A stretch of DNA of 49,699 nucleotides from an uncultured Opitutia bacterium. GTDB taxonomy: Bacteria; Verrucomicrobiota; Verrucomicrobiia; Opitutales; Opitutaceae. Shown here one piece after another: positions 26,673 to 33,860 of the stretch. Below the pieces are notes generated by a model that did no database searches, was not told the origin of the DNA, and saw only the letters and a list, made by a program, of their open reading frames with translations. The stretch lies in assembly GCA_903859715.1 (NCBI GenBank), contig CAIONS010000006.1, positions 1-49,699 on the forward strand, given 5' to 3'. How positions within the stretch are numbered: the stretch's first letter is position 1; every line of letters begins with the position of its first letter. The position numbers were made by a program, and so were the translations under genes.

Positions 26673-29669
26673 ATGAAATTCAGTCGCGTGCTCCTCTTCG
26701 GCACTCTGGTGCTGCTCGTGATCCTGCTCGGGGCCGTCGGGGTGGCCTTCAACTCCGGGTTTCAGACTTGGGCAGCCCGGCGCGCACTGGCTGCTCAGGC
26801 CCAGCCCGGACTTGAGCTTACGTTTGGCCGGGTGTCTGCCAGTTTGAACCGGGTGCAGGTCACGGATCTCCGGCTGGTCCGCGCGGGCGTCGTGCTGACC
26901 TTGCCGTCGGCCGAGGTCGAACTGCCGCTGTTTTCCGCCTTGTTCAGCGACAAGGTTCTCATCCATCGCCTGGTCGCGCGCGGCTGGACGCTCGATCTCA
27001 CCAAGGCGTCGTCGCTGCCCGTGGCGCCGGCCACCGCCCGGCGGCTGGTTCGTCCGCGGGAATTTTCCCTGCTGACTTCGGCTTACGCGGACGATCCCGC
27101 CGCGGTGACGCCGGTTTTGTTCGCAGGCATTTTCCACCAGCTCGTACTGCCGGTGGACGTCGCTCTCGATGGGGTCGACCTCGCGGGTGAAGTGCTTTTG
27201 CCGGCCGTGGGGAACCGTCCTGCCATCCGGGCGAAATTCACGCTCACTGGCGGCGGGCTGGCGGCCGGCAAGGCCGGGGAATTCGATTATACCGCGGCCG
27301 TGGCCTTCGAGGGAAATGAGGTGGCGGTGCGCACCCTGACCGTCCACGGCTCGCTGGGCGTCGTGATGGACACGCCGCGCACCCTGGCGCGGCTGGTGAC
27401 CACGACGGAAGCCGAGGCGGCCGGTCCCAAGTTTCCCGGCGGCGTGAAGCTCGCCATCGACGGTTTGGCCGCCCGGTCGGCTGCGGGAGAAAACTATGTC
27501 GTGAGCATTTCATCCGGGGCGAAGCAGCTGGCGGCGGTCGAGACGAGCTTCCCGGCGGGCGCGAGCCATCTCGGTGGCAACTGGCGGCTTGATATGCGCG
27601 ACGCGGATCTTGCGCCGTTTTCCTTTGGCCGCGAGCTGCCCACCTTCGAGGCGGTGGGCGAGGGGCGATTCGGCACCGACACGTCCTTTGCGGAGCTGAA
27701 TGCGAGCGGGAAACTGGTCGCCACCATGGGCCGGCTCGAGGTCTTCAATCCGCAGCTGTCGAAGCTGGGCACCATCCATCTCGCCGCCGAGTTCGATGTC
27801 GCGCAGCGCGCCGGGGCCACGCGCGTCGATCGCCTCGCCGTGAAAGTGGAAGGGGTAAAACCCGTGGCCACGGTCCAAGCGCTGCAGGCGTTCGAGTTCA
27901 ATCTCAAGACCGGCGAGCTCAACCTCGTTAACCCGGCGAGGGACCTGCTGGCCGTTGCGTTTCAGGGACTGCCGCTGACCTGGCTGGGGCCATGGCTCAC
28001 CAAGGAAGGCCTCATGGTGACCGGCAGCGACCTACAAGGGGAATTTCTCGCTAGTGCGCGCAACGGCGGCTTCACGCTCCGTCCGAAGTCGCCTTTGACG
28101 GTGGATGACCTGTCCGTGTCACGGATCGGGGGACCGCCACTGCTGGGTGCGGTGGACCTGAGCCTCACGGCCTCGGCGGACTATACGCCGCAGGGCTGGC
28201 AGGTGGAACTGTCTCCACTGAGTGCGCGGAGCCAGGGAGCCACGCTGCTGACGATTGAGGGTCGGATTGGCCAGCTCGCGGGCGAGCATCAGCCGGTCAA
28301 GGCGGCGGGCAAGTGGACCGGCCAGCTGGCTGCGCTGCTCGCCCAACCGTTCGCCGTCCGCTTCGCCGTGCTGACGGCCGGGGAGATGCAGGGCGATTTT
28401 GCCGCCAGCCTGGGCTTGAAAAGGGAAATCCAGCTCCGGCTGGCGCTGACCCGCCTCGCGGCGGCGGGCGCTTCGGCGTTGCCTGCGATCATCGCGGATG
28501 TTCGCGCGAACCGCGATCCAGACGGCAAGATCACCTTCAACGCCCCGTTTCGGTTCGAGCGCGGCGATCGCAAGTCGGATCTCACCTTTGCTGGCACGTG
28601 CCTGACCGGGCCGGCCGGCCTGTCGCTTGATGCGCGCGTCACGAGCGACTGGCTGGCCGCGGAGGATGCCCAGGTGCTCGCGGCGCCGTTAAGCGGTGAG
28701 GTGCCGGGTTCAACGACCGGCGGCGCAGTCACGGTGCCGGCCGGGCCGGTCTGGGCCGGAGTCACCGGCCAGCTCGCCCTGGCGTTGAAGAAGGTGGTTT
28801 ATAACCGCCAGTTTCAGGTGACCGATGTCACGGGCGTGCTCCGCCTGGAGGCCAGTGCGCTCAAGCTCGTGAATGGCAGCGGCGGATTTGGCACCGACAG
28901 TGACGTGAAACTCTCGGGTGGCGTGACCTTCAATCCGGTGGCTTCGCAGCCCTACGCGCTCGAGGCGGATTTCGCGCTGAACAATTTCGACACGGTGCCG
29001 GCCTTTCGGGCAATCGATCCCACGCGGTTGCCCACCGTGGAAGCCAAGATCAACCTGACCAGCAAGCTCACCGCAAACGGCACCACGCTGGCCGATCTCG
29101 CGGGCCGGACGCGCGGCGACCTGTTGATCACCAGCAAGGGCGGGATTTTCCGCGCGCTGTCGGCGGATTTGTCCGACCGGATCCAGAAGACCCAGTCGCG
29201 GGTGACCGCGATCGCCAGTTTCCTCGGCGTCGTGACGGACGACTACGTCAACAAGACGAAGATTCTCTCCGACATCGCGAAGGCGCTCAGCGAGATCCCC
29301 TTTGACCAGCTCAGCGTGACGGCAACTCGCGACGCCTCGCTCAATGTGCAGCTGAAGGATTTCACCCTGATTTCACCTGAAGTGCGGATCGGCGGCGGCG
29401 GCGGGATCAATTACGTCGAGGGCGTGCCGGTTTTGGCCCAGCCGATGGAGATCCAGCTTCACCTCGGGGCGCGCGGCAAACTCGGCGACCTGATCAAGCG
29501 GGCCGGCTTGCTCGATCCCGTGCAGGACAACCTCGGTTACTCCGCCTTTGCCGTGCCGCTCAAGATCGGCGGCACGCTGGGCAGCCCGGATACCAGCGCG
29601 ATCCGCACGGCACTCCTCAATTCGGCGCTGGAGCGCAGCGGCCTGCTGGATGGTTTGCTGGGCAAGTAA
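26673..29669 (+). CDS. AsmA/TamB-like large envelope protein
   Basis: The 998-residue protein has one N-terminal membrane segment (VLLFGTLVLLVILLGAVGVAF) and no lipobox. A long, mostly beta-rich periplasmic body follows, with the opening pattern typical of AsmA-clan proteins (ELTFGRVSASLNRVQVTDLRLVRAGVVLTLPSAEVELPL is the first strand cluster, about 48-87). Near the C-terminus, LADLAGRTRGDLLITSKGGIF and later LNVQLKDFTLISPEVRIGGGG resemble the AsmA C-terminal region, ending with a predicted amphipathic helix. Such proteins are thought to bridge the periplasm for phospholipid traffic. It is upstream of the acyltransferase/acyl-ACP synthetase gene (about 180 bp of repeats between), which fits a lipid-related role. 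Exact subfamily is unclear; function is inferred. Confidence 0.72.
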   Translation: MKFSRVLLFGTLVLLVILLGAVGVAFNSGFQTWAARRALAAQAQPGLELTFGRVSASLNRVQVTDLRLVRAGVVLTLPSAEVELPLFSALFSDKVLIHRLVARGWTLDLTKASSLPVAPATARRLVRPREFSLLTSAYADDPAAVTPVLFAGIFHQLVLPVDVALDGVDLAGEVLLPAVGNRPAIRAKFTLTGGGLAAGKAGEFDYTAAVAFEGNEVAVRTLTVHGSLGVVMDTPRTLARLVTTTEAEAAGPKFPGGVKLAIDGLAARSAAGENYVVSISSGAKQLAAVETSFPAGASHLGGNWRLDMRDADLAPFSFGRELPTFEAVGEGRFGTDTSFAELNASGKLVATMGRLEVFNPQLSKLGTIHLAAEFDVAQRAGATRVDRLAVKVEGVKPVATVQALQAFEFNLKTGELNLVNPARDLLAVAFQGLPLTWLGPWLTKEGLMVTGSDLQGEFLASARNGGFTLRPKSPLTVDDLSVSRIGGPPLLGAVDLSLTASADYTPQGWQVELSPLSARSQGATLLTIEGRIGQLAGEHQPVKAAGKWTGQLAALLAQPFAVRFAVLTAGEMQGDFAASLGLKREIQLRLALTRLAAAGASALPAIIADVRANRDPDGKITFNAPFRFERGDRKSDLTFAGTCLTGPAGLSLDARVTSDWLAAEDAQVLAAPLSGEVPGSTTGGAVTVPAGPVWAGVTGQLALALKKVVYNRQFQVTDVTGVLRLEASALKLVNGSGGFGTDSDVKLSGGVTFNPVASQPYALEADFALNNFDTVPAFRAIDPTRLPTVEAKINLTSKLTANGTTLADLAGRTRGDLLITSKGGIFRALSADLSDRIQKTQSRVTAIASFLGVVTDDYVNKTKILSDIAKALSEIPFDQLSVTATRDASLNVQLKDFTLISPEVRIGGGGGINYVEGVPVLAQPMEIQLHLGARGKLGDLIKRAGLLDPVQDNLGYSAFAVPLKIGGTLGSPDTSAIRTALLNSALERSGLLDGLLGK

Positions 29670-29696
29670 GACGCGGGCGACCCAGAAGCCCGGGCT

Positions 29697-29787
29697 TGTC
29701 ATTCTGAGCGTAGCGAAGAATCCAGTGAGATTCCGCCATCAGCTTCGGCTCAGTCCAACTGGATTCTTCGCTACGCTCAGAATGACA
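29697..29787. repeat. Perfect 30-bp inverted repeat (TCATTCTGAGCG...GAAGAATCC type)
   Basis: Arms 29697-29726 and 29758-29787 are perfectly complementary over 30 bases with a 31-base loop. The arm belongs to the TCATTCTGAGCGNAGCGAAGAATC motif that I know from intergenic DNA of several unrelated phyla. It lies just after the AsmA-like gene and could terminate it. Confidence 0.9.
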
Positions 29788-29795
29788 GATCCGGA

Positions 29796-29822
29796 GTAGG
29801 GCGGGTCTTTGACCCGGCCTAC
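29796..29822. repeat. Short copy of the GTAGGGCGGG palindrome
   Basis: GTAGGGCGGGTC (29796-29807), TTT, then GACCCGGCCTAC (29811-29822) form a compact hairpin with one mismatch. It abuts the 30-bp inverted repeat upstream and ends 30 bases before the next coding start. Confidence 0.75.
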
Positions 29823-29851
29823 CTCGGAACCGATCATCGTCGGCATCGATA

Positions 29852-32146
29852 GTGAACCCTCCGCATAATAGCATTGAAAATATCCCGGCCTCCTCCGGCA
29901 TTCAGACCTGCGTCATGCTTACCCCCGGCTTCCGCCGCCGCTCCTACGTTCCCCGTTTCTTCGAAGTCATTGCCGTGGCCTTGGCGCGTCTGCTGTACCG
30001 TGTGCGGTCCAATGGTACGGAGCATTTTCCGGCGACCGGCGGCGTCCTCCTCATCGCGAATCATCTGTCGTATGTGGATCCCGTGGTACTGCAGCTGGCC
30101 TGCCCGCGACCGATTCGGTTCCTTGGCTACAAGGGTCTGCAGGAAAATATCTTCTTCGACTGGGCGTTCCGGCTGAGCGGGTGCATCCCGATCTCGCGCA
30201 CGAGTTCCAGCGACGGCATGCGCCGCGCCATCAAGGCCCTGCAGGCCGGCGAGGTCGTCGCTATCTTTCCGGAAGGTCACATTTCCCGCACCGGCCAGCT
30301 GATGCCGATGATGCGCGGGTTTGAAGTCGCCGCCCGCCGGGCCGGCGCGCCGGTGGTGCCGGCATTCATCGACGGCGTGTGGGGCTCCGTGTTTTCCTTC
30401 GCGGGCAACAAGTACCTCTGGAAATCGCCGCGGCTCATGCCGACGCCCGTGTTCGTGCAGTTCGGTGCGCCGATCCCGCCGGAGCAGGCCGAACCGGTTC
30501 TTGCGCGCAAGGTGCTCCTCGATCTCGGTGCACTGGCTTTCGATGAGCGCCCTGTGTTGCGCCGCCATCTTGGCCGCGAGTGCGTGCAGGCGCTCGCCAA
30601 GCGTCCGTGGCACGTGGAGATCGTCGACCGCACCGCCGAGCGCCGGCCTGTGACCGCGGCGCAGCTGCTCGGCACCGCGGCCGCATACTCCCGGTATCTC
30701 CGGCGCACTGTACCGGAAAAGCGCGTCGGCATCGTGCTGCCCCCGGGCGCAGGCGCCTTCATTGCCAATCTCGCCGTGATGTGCGCCGGCAAGATCCCGG
30801 TGAACCTCAATTTCACCGCCGGCAAGGCCGCGCTCGAGGCCAGCATGAAGATCGGCGGGGTGACGACGGTGATCTCCGCCGACGCGGTTCGTCAGAAGGT
30901 GCCGGCATTTCCCTGGCCGGAACGTACGCTCGACCTGCGGAAGGAGATCGAGACCATGGGCGGGAAGAAGGCGATTCTGCCCTGGCTCGTGGCCGCGTGG
31001 ATCGTGCCCAACCAGTGGTATGCCAGCCTGCTCGGGCTGCCGAAGATCGGCGACCGCGCCGAGGCCGGCCTGCTCTTCACCAGCGGCAGCTCCGGCGAGC
31101 CGAAGGGCGTCGCTCTTACGCACCGCAACCTCCTCGCCAATTGCGCGCAGATTTCCTCGCTGTCCATCCTGCCGCAGTCGTCCTCGCTCGTCGGCTGTCT
31201 GCCGATTTTCCACAGTTTCGGTTTCACCGTCACGCTCTGGTACCCGCTGATCCGCGGCTGCCGGGTCATCACGGTGCCGAGCCCGCTCGACACCCGCCGG
31301 ATCATCGACGCGATCCGCGACGAACAGGCGACGGTGCTGCTGGGGGCGCCGACGTTCATCCGGCCGATCCTGCGCAAGGCCCAGCCCGGTGAGCTGCGTT
31401 CGCTGCATCTCGTCGTTACGGGTGCGGAGAAACTGCCGGATGACCTCTACAAGGCGTTCATGGAGACCTTCCACATTGAGATCCTGCAGGGCTACGGGCT
31501 CACGGAGACGACCCCCGTGAGCAACATCAACCAGCCGGACCCGCTCGTCACCACGGAGACCGCCGAGCCGCAGGCAGGCAAGAAAGCCGGGTCCACGGGC
31601 CGGCTGCTGCCCGGCATGACGGTGCGCATCGTGCATCCGGAGACCGGCGAGGAAGTGTCGGCGGGCGACCAGGGCATCGTGTGGTTCAAGGGAGCGAATG
31701 TCTTCAGCGGTTATCTCGATGATCCGCAGAAAACCTCCGCGGCATTCAGTGACGGCTGGTTTGTGACCGGCGACCTCGGCCGGCTCGATGACGAGGGCTT
31801 TCTGTTCATCGAGGGCCGCATGTCGCGGTTCTCCAAGATCGGCGGCGAGATGATCCCGCACGGCACGGTGGAGCAGAAGATCGCGGAAGTCTTCGGGCTG
31901 GACCAGACCGAGGGCCCGGTCGTCGCCGTCATGGGCGTGCCCGACAAAGCCAAGGGCGAGGCGCTGGTGCTGCTGACTACAGTCGAGATCGCGCCTGAAA
32001 CGCTCCGCGAAAAACTCTCCGCCGTCGGGTTCGCGAATCTGTGGGTTCCGAAAATCATTCACCGCGTGCCCAAGATCCCGGTCCTCGGTACCGGCAAGCT
32101 GGACCTGAAGCGCTGCCGCGACGTGGCGCTGGAGGCCGTTGCTTGA
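29852..32146 (+). CDS. aas: Bifunctional acyltransferase/acyl-ACP synthetase (Aas-like)
   Basis: The 764-residue protein fuses a PlsC-type acyltransferase to an AMP-forming acyl ligase, as in Aas, which re-acylates lysophospholipids at the inner membrane. The N-terminal domain has the HX4D box NHLSYVD (about 70-76) and FPEGHISRTGQL (about 142-153). The ligase domain has the AMP-binding loop LLFTSGSSGEPKGVALTHRN (about 408-427), the QGYGLTETTPV motif and the hinge TGDLGRLDDEGFLFIEGR. The GTG at 29852 gives the full frame; ATG 29915 (MLTPGFRRRSYVPRFF) is a credible later start. The preceding AsmA-like gene suggests a shared lipid theme. The symbol is by architecture; substrate specificity is not shown. 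Confidence 0.88.
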   Translation: MNPPHNSIENIPASSGIQTCVMLTPGFRRRSYVPRFFEVIAVALARLLYRVRSNGTEHFPATGGVLLIANHLSYVDPVVLQLACPRPIRFLGYKGLQENIFFDWAFRLSGCIPISRTSSSDGMRRAIKALQAGEVVAIFPEGHISRTGQLMPMMRGFEVAARRAGAPVVPAFIDGVWGSVFSFAGNKYLWKSPRLMPTPVFVQFGAPIPPEQAEPVLARKVLLDLGALAFDERPVLRRHLGRECVQALAKRPWHVEIVDRTAERRPVTAAQLLGTAAAYSRYLRRTVPEKRVGIVLPPGAGAFIANLAVMCAGKIPVNLNFTAGKAALEASMKIGGVTTVISADAVRQKVPAFPWPERTLDLRKEIETMGGKKAILPWLVAAWIVPNQWYASLLGLPKIGDRAEAGLLFTSGSSGEPKGVALTHRNLLANCAQISSLSILPQSSSLVGCLPIFHSFGFTVTLWYPLIRGCRVITVPSPLDTRRIIDAIRDEQATVLLGAPTFIRPILRKAQPGELRSLHLVVTGAEKLPDDLYKAFMETFHIEILQGYGLTETTPVSNINQPDPLVTTETAEPQAGKKAGSTGRLLPGMTVRIVHPETGEEVSAGDQGIVWFKGANVFSGYLDDPQKTSAAFSDGWFVTGDLGRLDDEGFLFIEGRMSRFSKIGGEMIPHGTVEQKIAEVFGLDQTEGPVVAVMGVPDKAKGEALVLLTTVEIAPETLREKLSAVGFANLWVPKIIHRVPKIPVLGTGKLDLKRCRDVALEAVA

Positions 32147-32150
32147 CGAA

Positions 32151-32176
32151 AGGGCGAATTCTCCGGATGAGTCGTG
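32151..32176. repeat. Isolated GGGCGAATTCTCCGGATGAG module
   Basis: This matches the inner module of the composite at 26513-26535 with few changes (T for C at two places), starting five bases after the aas-like stop. Its usual partner arm is not seen downstream; instead the integron-cassette-like unit starts 23 bases later. Possible explanation: the palindrome was interrupted or truncated. Confidence 0.55.
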
Positions 32177-32198
32177 TTCGCTCCCGCTTCGCTAAACC

Positions 32199-32617
32199 TT
32201 AGGCAAAAGACGATGTCCTTCGATCTCTATAGCGCTCATCAAGCGGCCACACAGAACCAAAGAGAAGGGGTTGCTGCGCGTCGGCCGGGAGTGAAGGTTT
32301 GGGTCTATGTGATTCGTGGCGGGATCGTCAGCATTGTTCTCTATTTTTTCCTAATCGTGTGCTTTGCGATAACTGCGCGAATTGGCCAGCCATCCTTTGT
32401 GCCAGCTGGCGCATGGTTCATCGCAATCTCGGCTATTCCGTTTAGCTGGTTTCTGAAGATGCATTGGTCACTCCTATTCTTCGCTGCTCTAAATTGGGCG
32501 ATCGCTGGGGCCGTGATCGGAGCAGCTGTCGGCTACGTAAAGTGCAAAAGTGACCAGAAAAAGCCTAACCAACCGCCAGAGCCAATGCCGCTGAAGCGGC
32601 ATGGCTCATCTTGAACG
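32199..32617 (+). mobile_element. Candidate solitary integron gene cassette
   Basis: The unit starts with TTAGGC (32199-32204) and ends at the G of GTTAGAG (32617/32618). Its own R''-type core GCCTAAC (32563-32569) is the exact complement of G plus its 5' TTAGGC, as expected if a circular cassette with an intact attC opened between G and TT. It carries one ORF with a 14-base leader, nearly filling the unit, and the ORF is visibly AT-richer than its neighbours. No integrase or second attC is in the window. The left flank is C|TT rather than G|TT, so the insertion site would be non-canonical or mutated. Assignment is structural inference. Confidence 0.6.
32213..32614 (+). CDS. Small hypothetical membrane protein (cassette-borne)
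   Basis: From ATG 32213 the product is 133 residues (MSFDLYSAHQAATQNQREGV...). An upstream in-frame GTG-type start at 32174 would run across the proposed cassette boundary, so I prefer the inner ATG. It has two or three membrane segments: GGIVSIVLYFFLIVCFAITA, AGAWFIAISAIPFSWFL and LLFFAALNWAIAGAVIGAAV. A cytoplasmic basic end follows. The last 17 residues (from KPNQPPEPM to GSS) are encoded by the attC-like hairpin. I do not recognise the family. NQPPEPM-like tails are familiar to me from unrelated small hypothetical proteins of Verrucomicrobia and Planctomycetes, which fits shared attC readthrough rather than homology. Base composition differs from surrounding genes. Confidence 0.7.
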   Translation: MSFDLYSAHQAATQNQREGVAARRPGVKVWVYVIRGGIVSIVLYFFLIVCFAITARIGQPSFVPAGAWFIAISAIPFSWFLKMHWSLLFFAALNWAIAGAVIGAAVGYVKCKSDQKKPNQPPEPMPLKRHGSS

Positions 32618-32623
32618 TTAGAG
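32563..32623 (+). other. attC-like recombination site
   Basis: R''-like GCCTAAC (32563-32569) and R'-like GTTAGAG (32617-32623) bound a folded core. CAA (32570-32572) can pair with TTG (32611-32613). An inner stem GAGCCAATGCCGC with GCGGCATGGCTC has one extra A on the left arm, like the extrahelical base of real attC sites, and a four-base loop TGAA. The span is 61 bases, within the known attC range (about 57-141). R' deviates from GTTRRRY at the last base. Confidence 0.6.
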
Positions 32624-32726
32624 GCCCGAAAAGGGGTCAGGCCAATATAATTGTGATCGATCGCAATCGTGGGCTTGGGTTTGCCCTGATTTTGCGGACA
32701 GTCGGTGAGGATGATTCGGCTTTTGG

Positions 32727-33464
32727 TCAGATTGGTTGATCTGCGCTAGCCGGAGTGCGGGGAAAGATTCTTCGGCGCTTCGGGCTGGGGCACGGCGTGG
32801 GCAACGGACGTTCGGTTGAGGCCCGGCGGACGTGCCGGTGGAGGCCCAGGCGCTTGTTCTCGGCGATGCAGCGGAGCTGGACATCCTGCATGCGCTGGAA
32901 GAGCCCGAGCAGCTGCTCCGGCAGCGCGTAGTGATCGAGACCGGAACGGTCGAGGGCGACGAGCAATTCGTGCGTGGCCTCGAGGGTCGAAAGGCAGCCC
33001 GGTTCGGGTTGCCGCTTGATGACATACCGGCTGGGCGCCGCGTTCGAAAACATGATCCGTGGCAGCCGTTGCAGGCTGAGGCTGGTGCGCAACATCGGAC
33101 GGACCCGGCGCCACGTGGCATCCAGCAGGAACACCACGAGTCGCCGGCCCGCGAAATCGTCGGCGTGCAGTTCCCCTTTCGAGAGGTCACGGGCGTCTCT
33201 CGTCGGATAGAGCAGCACGGGAAAATTATTCGGATCGTTCAGCAAGGCCTGCACGGCCTCATGTCCGTCGAATCCGATGCCAATGTGGAGCTCGCTGTCC
33301 GCCAGGCACAAGTGCGTGAGCCGGCCGGTGCCCGCTTTCACGCGCTTGAATTCATCGGGGTGCATGAGGATCACAAACTTCGTGCGCGTGGGCATGGGCG
33401 TGACCGAGCCGCACCAGCATAGGCTCTCCGGCCAAAAGCATCGGTAGCACATTTTGCGACTCAT
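32727..33464 (-). CDS. DTW-domain protein, probable tRNA-uridine aminocarboxypropyltransferase
   Basis: DTW-domain (TDD) enzymes transfer the aminocarboxypropyl group of S-adenosylmethionine to tRNA uridine, as TapT does at U47. From ATG 33464 the protein is 245 residues: MSRKMCYRCFWPESLCWC carries the zinc-binding-type cysteine cluster. VILMHPDEFKRVKAGTGRL, LLYPTRDARDLS and the signature LLDATWRRVRPML (DxTW, near 115-127) follow. The longer frame to 33509 adds 15 unconserved residues. The C-terminus (about the last 40 residues) is Pro/Arg-rich and poorly conserved, ending near the cassette-like unit. It stands alone on the minus strand. Position specificity on tRNA is not determined by sequence alone. 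Confidence 0.88.
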   Translation of the reverse strand: MSRKMCYRCFWPESLCWCGSVTPMPTRTKFVILMHPDEFKRVKAGTGRLTHLCLADSELHIGIGFDGHEAVQALLNDPNNFPVLLYPTRDARDLSKGELHADDFAGRRLVVFLLDATWRRVRPMLRTSLSLQRLPRIMFSNAAPSRYVIKRQPEPGCLSTLEATHELLVALDRSGLDHYALPEQLLGLFQRMQDVQLRCIAENKRLGLHRHVRRASTERPLPTPCPSPKRRRIFPRTPASADQPI

Positions 33465-33559
33465 GGGTGACAGACGATTGGGCAGGGATCGATGTCTGAC
33501 CAGAGGCAAATTGCGGCTCGGTCAGCACCGGGAAGTCCAGGAAGGAGAGGGCGGCGGTT

Positions 33560-33799
33560 TACCGCGAAGGACGCCAAGAGCGCGAAGACCGATCCACTGA
33601 CTCGGAGTATTTAACCACGGATTGCACGGATACGATCTGGATAAAACTCTCTGACCGGGAGAAGGAATCCGGAGTCCGGGAATCCATCCGTGGTATCCGT
33701 GAAATCCGTGGTTAAAAGCTCCGGCCTTACTCCGGCCTTTGCGCCCTTCGTCTCTTTGCGGTTAATCAAAACCCAGCCTCCTTACGTCGGCTGCTACGG
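33560..33799. repeat. Three-layer composite repeat between DTW and GH2 genes
   Basis: This region fills most of the roughly 400-bp gap 33465-33860. Outer arms: ACCGCGAAGGACGCCAAGAG from 33561 with CTTTGCGCCCTTCG...GCGGTTAA ending 33765. Inner arms: TTAACCACGGATTGCACGGA from 33611 with ATCCGTGAAATCCGTGGTTA ending near 33715. A half copy of the GTCGGCTGCTAC arm (33773-33799) follows. The same two-shell design recurs at 35731, 37056 and 41785. I see no open frame here that looks coding; 33465-33559 and 33800-33860 hold nothing recognisable. Confidence 0.85.
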
Positions 33800-33860
33800 G
33801 GCGCGGCAGAGCATATGGGCGAGCGCTTGAAAGGTCGGGGGCGGCCGCTACGGTCGCGAC

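Noticed and set aside
29834-32062. Minus-strand open frame (742 codons) opposite the Aas-like gene
   Set aside because: Composition is that of a complement-strand shadow; the plus strand has clear acyltransferase and AMP-ligase motifs.
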